From the NCBI GenBank assembly GCA_007570785.1, contig ML662449.1:10164491-10228490 (forward strand): 64,000 bases of DNA. The letters are read 5' to 3'. The first letter of the stretch is position 1. Each line of letters opens with the position of its first letter. Positions 58,031-64,000 of the stretch are shown one piece after another. The translations under genes were made by a program, and so were the position numbers. The notes below the pieces were generated by a model. It was given only the letters and a program-made list of their open reading frames with translations, searched no databases and had not been told where the DNA came from. This DNA is from Antilocapra americana. Taxonomy: Eukaryota; Chordata; Mammalia; Artiodactyla; Antilocapridae.

Positions 58031-58367
58031 AATGTTGAAATTGTATGATCTTATGAGTCCATTATAATCTCCTTTTAAGTCCCGGAGGAACAATTTGTAA
58101 CTCCAAAGATAATGCACTGCCATGCAATGGCGTCTTTTCAACAACTAGTTACCCATAGTGACAACTTGGTACTTACAAAGTTCTCACAAAGTTAAGGGAA
58201 GCTTTAAGGTTTTTGTCTAGAAAATCCAGATCAATCTTATCTGTGATAGGGCCAGACAAACATGATTTAAGGACAGAAGAAACATTCTCAATCATCTTGA
58301 GGTAAATTATCAAGATGATTGTTCAAATTTCCACTTGTTTTACCAGAGTCTCTAAATACTTCTCTCC

Positions 58368-58794
58368 AGGATGTGGAGAAAAGGGAACCCTCTTACACTG
58401 TTGGTGGGAATGCAAACTAGTACAGCCACTATGGAAAACAGTGTGGAGAGCCCTTTAAAAACTGGAAATAGAACTGCCATATGACCCAGCAATCCCACTG
58501 CTGGGCACACACACCGAGGAAACCAGAACTGAAAGAGACACGTGTACCCCAATGTTCATCGCTGCATTGTTTACAATAGCCAGGACATGGAAGCAACCTA
58601 GATGTCCATCAACTGACGAATGGATAAGAAAGCTGTGGTACATATACACAATGGAATATTACTCAGCCATTAAAAAGAATTCATTTGAATCAGTTCTACT
58701 GAGGTGGACAAAACTGGAGCCTATTATCCAGAGTGAAGTAAGCCAGAAGGAAAAACAAAAATACAGTATACTAACGCATATATATAGAACTTAG
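58368..58794 (+). pseudogene. L1 ORF2 C-terminal fragment with in-frame stop
   Basis: The last ~140 codons of ORF2 are present, but WRFLKK reads as WRAL-stop (TAA at about 58455), leaving an open 80 codons from 58552 that end in LTHIYRT. Normal copies end in HIYGI. Confidence 0.88.
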
Positions 58795-59132
58795 AAAGAT
58801 GGTAACAATAACCCTGTATGCAAGATAGCAAAAGAAACACAGATGTATAGAACAGTCTTTTGGACTCTATGGGAGAGGGCAAGGGTGGGATGATATGGGA
58901 GAACGGCATTGAAACATGTTAATCATCATATGTGAAATCAATCGCCAGCCCAGGTTTGATGCTCAGGGCTGGTGCATCAGGATGACCCAGAGAGAGGGAA
59001 TCGGGAGGGAGGTGGGAGGGGGGTTCTGGAAGGGGAACACATGTATACCCATGGCAGATTCATGTCAATATATGGCAAAACCAACAAGATAATGTAAAGA
59101 AAATTAAAATAAATAAAAAAAAATAAATAAAT
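58368..59132 (+). mobile_element. 5'-truncated ruminant L1 with 14-bp TSD
   Basis: Starts at 'aggatgtggagaaaag' in ORF2 and ends in an (AAAT)-type tail. AAATACTTCTCTCC (58354-58367) and AAATACTCCTCTCC (59133-59146) match at 13 of 14. A G-rich tract lies at 58990-59035. The subfamily markers ('ctgggcacacacaccgagg', 'cagattcatgtcaatatatgg') match the nested L1 at 61.9 kb. Confidence 0.95.
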
Positions 59133-59146
59133 AAATACTCCTCTCC

Positions 59147-60364
59147 ATATTTTTCTCTATAAGACTTTTGGCAAGTTCAGGGTTTGGGGTAGTTTTGTCT
59201 ATTTTTAAATCTTTCAGTCAACAAAGGAGGTACATAAAATATTTTCACCAAAACAGAATGTTTCGCTAAGTTAAAAATGACTTAAAATATAGCAACCAGG
59301 AGACCATGATATTTGGCTGCTTTGAAATGAACTGAATTTAAGTGGAAAATTCATTTCCACCAATCTGGGTAGTACTTAAGTACAAAACTATGTCTTCCTA
59401 ATTCATCTTCCACTTTGCCCAAAGTTCAGCATATCAGGAGAGCAGAACTATGTAGTGTTACTTTTGTGCTTGATGTTAAAATTAAAATAGGGAGTGGGGT
59501 GGGGAAATCCCATCTGGAGTAAATTTTGAGTTTCATTTGATGTCATAATTTTTATCACAAAAGCATCATACCATTCCAAATCGTGTAGCATGATCTCAAA
59601 TGTTACTCAGTCTCTAATGGACTTGATAGGACTAGCCTTAGTGGAGCAAGACCCTAATTTCTTCCAAATGCATTCTTCTTTGAATTAAACAGTGAGATGG
59701 GGGGAAACACCGTATTAATGTATTTTAACTGCTAAAGGTACTTTAACTCAAAAGGATTTCAAAGGATATTAAGGCCCAAAATATTCAACTGTGTGTGTTT
59801 CCATGAAACCTTATTAATTTGTCAGTTAAATCACACCCAACCAGAGCTTTGCAGGCTTTCCCAGACTTTACATGTGCCCAGAGGAAGCCAAGCATAATTT
59901 TGGAAACTGTAATTAGAATTTCATTTTTTCATATGATAGAAAAACTCAAAATAACAGTAACAAACAAAAACAAGGGAAAGGAGAAAAGAGGAGAAGAAGG
60001 AAGCAAGGAAAGAAAGAAAGGAGGGAGGAAGGAAGGGAGAAAAGGGGTAAAGATTCCTTCTCATGTGAAAATAGAAGTGAGCAGCTTAGGGATAGTAAAG
60101 TGACTCTAAGCTGTCATCAAAAGCCCAGGCTTCTGTCATTTGCTCTAAGATCCTATCAGGTCGTTTCTATCACCAAGGTTCCTTCATGGTCCTAGATAGT
60201 TCCTAGAACTTCGGCTGTCCCCTTCCAATTGCTGCTCTAACAAAGTAGGAATAACAGAAAAACAAAAGGGTCAGTTCAATAGCTTGGTTCTAAATTTTTC
60301 TCTCTCTCTTTGGTGTTCCAAGAGATTGAGTTAGAAATTGGCAGGCCAGCTACTTTCTAGTGAG
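59147..60364. other. Unassigned; purine tract at 59972-60050
   Basis: The A/G-only stretch 59972-60050 is a degenerate (GGAA)n tract with only two or three interruptions. A TCTC run is near 60300-60308. No exon or named repeat. Confidence 0.5.
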
Positions 60365-60535
60365 TTAGTGGAAAGAGTATGACCTTTGGAAATACAGACC
60401 TGGCACCAAATAATGCCACTGTCATTGATTTGTTCTCTATTTTTCCAAAGGTCTTTTGTCACCCCAAGCCTTGGTTTCCTCACCTGTAAAGAAAGGTTCA
60501 CAACTTGTAGGATCAATGAAAGGAATAAAAGCAAC
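60365..60535 (+). mobile_element. Probable MIR SINE
   Basis: 'gaaagagtatgacctttgg', 'ttggtttcctcacctgtaaag' and 'gatcaatgaaaggaataaaag' approximate MIR order. Strongly diverged. Confidence 0.5.
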
Positions 60536-60551
60536 AGAAAATCTTATGATA

Positions 60552-60706
60552 CGTCACACACAGGGAGCTCAGCTCGATGCTCTGTGATAACCTGGAGGGA
60601 TGGAATGGGGGTTAGATGGGAGGGAAGTTCAAAGAGGGAAGGGATATATGTATACATGCAGGTAATTCACTTTGCTGTACAGCAGAAACCAGCACAACAT
60701 TATAAA
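60552..60706 (+). mobile_element. Ruminant L1 3' terminus
   Basis: 'acagggagctcagctcgatgctctgtgataacc', a G-rich stretch, 'tgctgtacagcagaaaccagcacaac' match the same 3' UTR type as the 21-kb copy. Confidence 0.8.
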
Positions 60707-60729
60707 TCTTGCTTTTCATTCCTGCATTC

Positions 60730-60945
60730 TAAGCCGCTTCAGTCGTGTCCAACTCTTCATAACCCTATGGATCATAACCCACCAGGCTTCTCTGACCATG
60801 GGACTCTCCAGGCAAGAATGTTGGAGTGGGTTGCTGTGCCCTGCTCCAGGGGATCTTCCTGACCTGAATCGAGCCTGAATCTCCTATTGCTCCTGCATTG
60901 CAGGCAGATTCTTTACTTCTGAGCCACTGGAGAAGCCTGAAGCTT
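60730..60945 (-). mobile_element. Bov-tA SINE
   Basis: Minus-strand copy from 'aagccgcttcagtcgtgtcc' to 'gccactggagaagcc', with a short insert ('ctattgctcctgc'). Confidence 0.9.
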
Positions 60946-61379
60946 CCTTTGGGATCCATCAAAAAGAGAGGATGCAGTGAGAGTGGCTCGCACTGACCAT
61001 ATCGGAGAGATCATAGCATCAAAATAACTAATGTAGTAATGAAGCAGAACCCATGAGCTAAAACAAGAATCTGCTAGTCCATATTGATAGAAATAAGTAA
61101 CAAATAAATGAGAAAAAGGAGAAAGCTTTGTCTTACAAAAGAATGTCTACTAATAAATATATTAAAATGATGGAGTTAGAAGCCCGTCCATGGATGTGAA
61201 AACCACTGAATAAAAGTCTTGAGAAAGAAGAGAGGTAAACAGGAATCTCAAATTGTCTCTCACTTAGCAGACAACACCTTAATCAACTGAACAAAGTTAA
61301 CATCACTAACACTGGAACAGACATCATTTGCCAGCTGATTCCGTGGACTGAGGGCCCCTCATCTCTTCTGTGGTGCTCT
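60946..61379. other. No feature recognised
   Basis: Sequence before the BovB; its 3' part (from about 61330) may be more BovB but I cannot anchor the boundary. Confidence 0.4.
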
Positions 61380-61851
61380 TGCCAAACAATGCTCAAACCA
61401 CCACACAATTGCACTCATCTCACACACTAGTGAAGTAATGCCCAAAATAATCCAAGCCAGGCTTCAACAGTATGTGAACCATGAACTTCCAGATGTTCAA
61501 GCTAGAGTTAGAAAAAGCAGAGGAACCAGAGATCAAATTGCCCACATCCACTGGATCATCAAAAGAGCAAGAGAGCTCCAGAAAAACATCTATTTCTGCT
61601 TTATTGACTACACCAAAGCCTTTGACTGTATGGCACACACCAAACTGTGGAAAATTCTGAAAGAGATGGGAATACCAGACCACCTGACCTGCCTCCTGAG
61701 AACTCTCTATGCAGGTCAGGAAGCAACAGTTAGAACTGGACATGGAACAATAGGCTGTTTCCAAATCAGAAAAGAAGTCCATCAAGGCTGTATATCGTCA
61801 CCCTGCTTCTTTAACTTGTATGCAGAGTACATCATGAGAAATGCTGGGCTA

Positions 61852-62571
61852 ACTATGGAGAACAGTGTGGAGATTCCTTAAAAAACTGGAAATAGAACTG
61901 CCATATGACCCAGCAATCCCACTGCTGGGCACACACACCGAGGAAACCAGAACTGAAAGAGACACGTGTACCCCAATGTTCATCGCTGCATTGTTTACAA
62001 TAGCCAGGACATGGAAACAACCTAGATGTCCATCAACTGACAAATGGATAAGAAAGCTGTGGTACATATACACAATGGAATATTACTTAGCTATTAAAAA
62101 GAATTCATTTGAATCAGTTCTACTGAGGTGGACAAAACTGGAGCCTATTATCCAGAGTGAAGTAAGCCAGAAGGAAAAACAAAAATACAGTATACTAACA
62201 CATATATATGGAATTTAGAAAGATGGTAACAATAACCCTGTATGCAAGACAGCAAAAGAGATGCAGATGTATAGAACAGTCTTTTGGACTCTATGGGAGA
62301 GGGCAAGGGTGGGATGATATGGGAGAATGGCAGTGAAACATGTAAATTATCATATGTGAAATCAATCGCCAGCCCAGGTTTGATGCTTGATACAGGGTGC
62401 TCAGAGCTGGTGCACCGGAATGACCCAGAGAGATGGAATCGGGAGGGAGGTGGGAGGGAGGTTCTGGAAGGGGAACGCATGTATACCCATGGCGGATTAA
62501 TGTCAATGTATGACAAAACCAACATGATAATGTAAAGAAAATAAATAAAATAACAACAACAACAACAAAAA
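61852..62571 (+). mobile_element. L1 nested in BovB, with TSD
   Basis: Starts at 'actatggagaacag' in ORF2 and ends with an AAC/A-rich tail (62540-62571). GAAATGCTGGGCTA (61838-61851) and GATATGCTGGGCTA (62572-62585) flank it, 13 of 14 matching. G-rich tract at 62440-62473. A 'tgatacagggtgct' insert near 62388 distinguishes it from the 58-kb copy. Confidence 0.95.
61865..62218 (+). pseudogene. L1 ORF2 C-terminal fragment in nested L1
   Basis: 117 codons to the native stop after LTHIYGI, in the same subfamily as the 58-kb copy (GTHTEETRTER in place of [11 protein letters not shown]). The Cys motif lies upstream of the truncation point, so is missing. Confidence 0.88.
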
Positions 62572-63159
62572 GATATGCTGGGCTAGATGAAGCACAAACT
62601 GGAATCAAGATTGCTGGGAGAAATATCAATAACCTCAGATATGCAGGTGACACCACCTTTATGGCAGAAAGCAAAGAAGAACTAAAGAGTCTCTTGATGA
62701 AAGTGAAAGAGGAGAGTGAAAAAGTTGCCTTAAAGCTCAACTTTCAGAAAACTAAGGTGATGGCATCTGGTCCCATCACTTCATGGCAAATAGATGTGGA
62801 AACAGTGGCTGACTTTATTTTGGGGGGCTCCAAACACTGCAGATGGTGACTGCAGCCATGAAATTAAAAGACACTTGCTCTTTTGAAGAAAAGTTATGAC
62901 CAACCTAGACAGCATATTAAAAAGCAGAGACATTACTTTGCCAACAAAGGTCTGTCTAGTCAAAGCTACGGTTTTTCCAATAGTCATGTTTGGATGTGAG
63001 AGTTGGACTACAAAGAAAGCTGAGCACCGAAGAGTTGATGATCTAGGGATGAGGATTAGGCCATGGCAGTGCCAGCAGCCAGAGAATTTGTTGGTGTCTA
63101 TACTAAGCACAATCAAGAGGAATAATGAACTCAAAGCTTTGACCCCACACAAGACTGGT

Positions 63160-63325
63160 TTGGAATGGGGTGTCTGCATTACTCCTTATCTGCTCTGACC
63201 CTTGGTTTGTTTTCTTCTAAAATAGATGAATAAACATGCCTTAAAGGGTTGCTGTAACATTAAAGTGAGAATTCCACAAATCACATATATTCAGTAAATA
63301 GTAACAATTAGAACTATGATCATAC
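63160..63325 (+). mobile_element. Probable MIR SINE
   Basis: 'ttgttttcttctaaaatagatg', 'aaagggttgctgtaacattaaagtgag', 'cagtaaatagtaac' resemble the second half of MIR. Confidence 0.5.
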
Positions 63326-63584
63326 ATGTTTTTAACCTCTGATTTAGAACAAGATAAGCAACCCAGTGTTACAGAGACAGTATTGTTCACCTTATGTCTA
63401 GAAAGTATCTCTCACCTTTCCCTAACCTTTCTCCTGCACTTTTATTTCTGTTTCTAGCCTAAGTTAATTCTCCCTTCCCAGAACTTAGGACACTCAACTA
63501 TATGCACTTAATAATATTGTGTAAACCCATGAGTTACTACTCCAACTTTACAAAGAGTACATGGTCTCAGAGAGTCATAGTTAT

Positions 63585-63805
63585 GAGAGACAGAAGAGCA
63601 TAATGATTGAGACATTGAACTCTAGCATCAAACTTGAAACCTTAGCATCGACACTTGGTCAAGAGCCCCTAACTTCTCAAAGTCTCAGTTTTTTCATCTG
63701 TAAAATTGGAAACAAAAACTCCTTTCTGATAAGTGGTGCACATAAAGCACTGGGGTCGATCTGGAACATGGTAAGCAATGAGTGCTTGAAGGTGATTGCT
63801 ATGTT
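63585..63805 (+). mobile_element. MIR SINE
   Basis: 'agagcataatgattgagacattg', 'tctcaaagtctcagttttttcatctgtaaaattgg', 'cataaagcactggg', 'aacatggtaagcaatgag' are in MIR order. Confidence 0.7.
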
Positions 63806-64000
63806 ATTAGAATCAGGATTGGGACAGAAGTGAAAACACATTTATTGGGGGCCTCCTCTATACTAGGCATTATATCATAAAGTTTTTATTTTTTGTGTGT
63901 AAAACTATTTAATTTTTATTTTTTTATTATTGGAGTCTAATTGCTTTATGTGTTCAGCCTCTGACATGAGTAAGTCTTCTTTTAAAAATAGAATCTATCA

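Larger units (their letters stand above)
61380..63040 (+). mobile_element. BovB LINE, interrupted by L1 and truncated at both ends
   Basis: Segment one is 61380-61851, segment two 62572-63040, contiguous in BovB once the L1 is removed. The 3' end is missing after 'gaagagttgatg', unlike normal LINE copies, which retain the 3' end; a later deletion is likely. Confidence 0.93.
61435..63040 (+). pseudogene. BovB reverse transcriptase remnant (YAGD, inactive)
   Basis: The first part is open for about 138 codons, including FCFIDYTKAFD (RT motif A) and RTLYAGQEATVRTG. After the L1 the frame resumes with RYAGD at 62637-62651: the first catalytic Asp of YADD is Gly (GAT to GGT). A 2-base loss near 62832 (GGSKI region) shifts the frame, and the 3' coding end is deleted. 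Both the L1 insertion and the point change abolish function. Confidence 0.9.

Noticed and set aside
1..64000. CRISPR array, toxin-antitoxin or prokaryotic operon
   Set aside because: No regularly spaced repeats, no dense same-strand ORFs, and the repeat content is that of a ruminant nuclear genome.

Overview
The window is nuclear DNA from a higher ruminant (Pecora: cattle, sheep, goat or a relative). The diagnosis rests on repeats. It carries about 27 tRNA-Glu-derived Bov-tA SINEs, one BOV-A2 dimer, several copies of the ruminant BovB LINE and L1s of the artiodactyl lineage, laid over older mammalian MIR, L2, MER5A-like and MaLR-type elements. I cannot tell the species from sequence alone.

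I find no functional protein-coding gene, rRNA, tRNA, CRISPR array or bacterial-type operon. The longest reading frames are decayed retrotransposon ORFs. The DNA is AT-rich and reads as intergenic or deep intronic. One short Lys/Arg-rich frame near 53.5 kb is the only open stretch that no repeat explains, and I leave it unassigned.

Layout. 0-14.6 kb: an old L1 split by two SINEs (4.0-5.0 kb), a young L1 with a perfect 15-bp target-site duplication (TSD) abutting a MER5A-like element (11.7-12.9 kb), and two adjacent SINEs (13.7-14.1 kb). 14.7-21.4 kb: a 1.26-kb BovB with an intact YADD motif but broken frame, and a second BovB tail beside an L1 3' UTR. 22-36 kb: scattered SINEs, an L1 broken by three SINEs (30.6-31.6 kb), an L2 tail, and a MaLR-type LTR (34.1 kb). 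36.8-41.4 kb: the most unusual region, a 3-kb composite of two L1s, one with a twin-priming 5' inversion, bracketed by a 75-bp direct repeat (72/75 identical) and neighboured by a 62-bp inverted repeat. 41-54 kb: CHR-type SINEs, MIRs, and old L1s carrying SINE or BovB insertions. 54-58 kb: repeat-poor. 58.4-63.0 kb: two L1 tails of one subfamily, the second nested inside a BovB with a clear TSD, followed by MIRs.

The elements do not work as a pathway. They are linked historically: L1 endonuclease and reverse transcriptase mobilise L1 itself, and BovB machinery is thought to mobilise the Bov-tA and BOV-A2 SINEs, which share its 3' end. Nesting and TSDs give a relative insertion order at several places. 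I did not find a new biological system; the strongest leads are structural.
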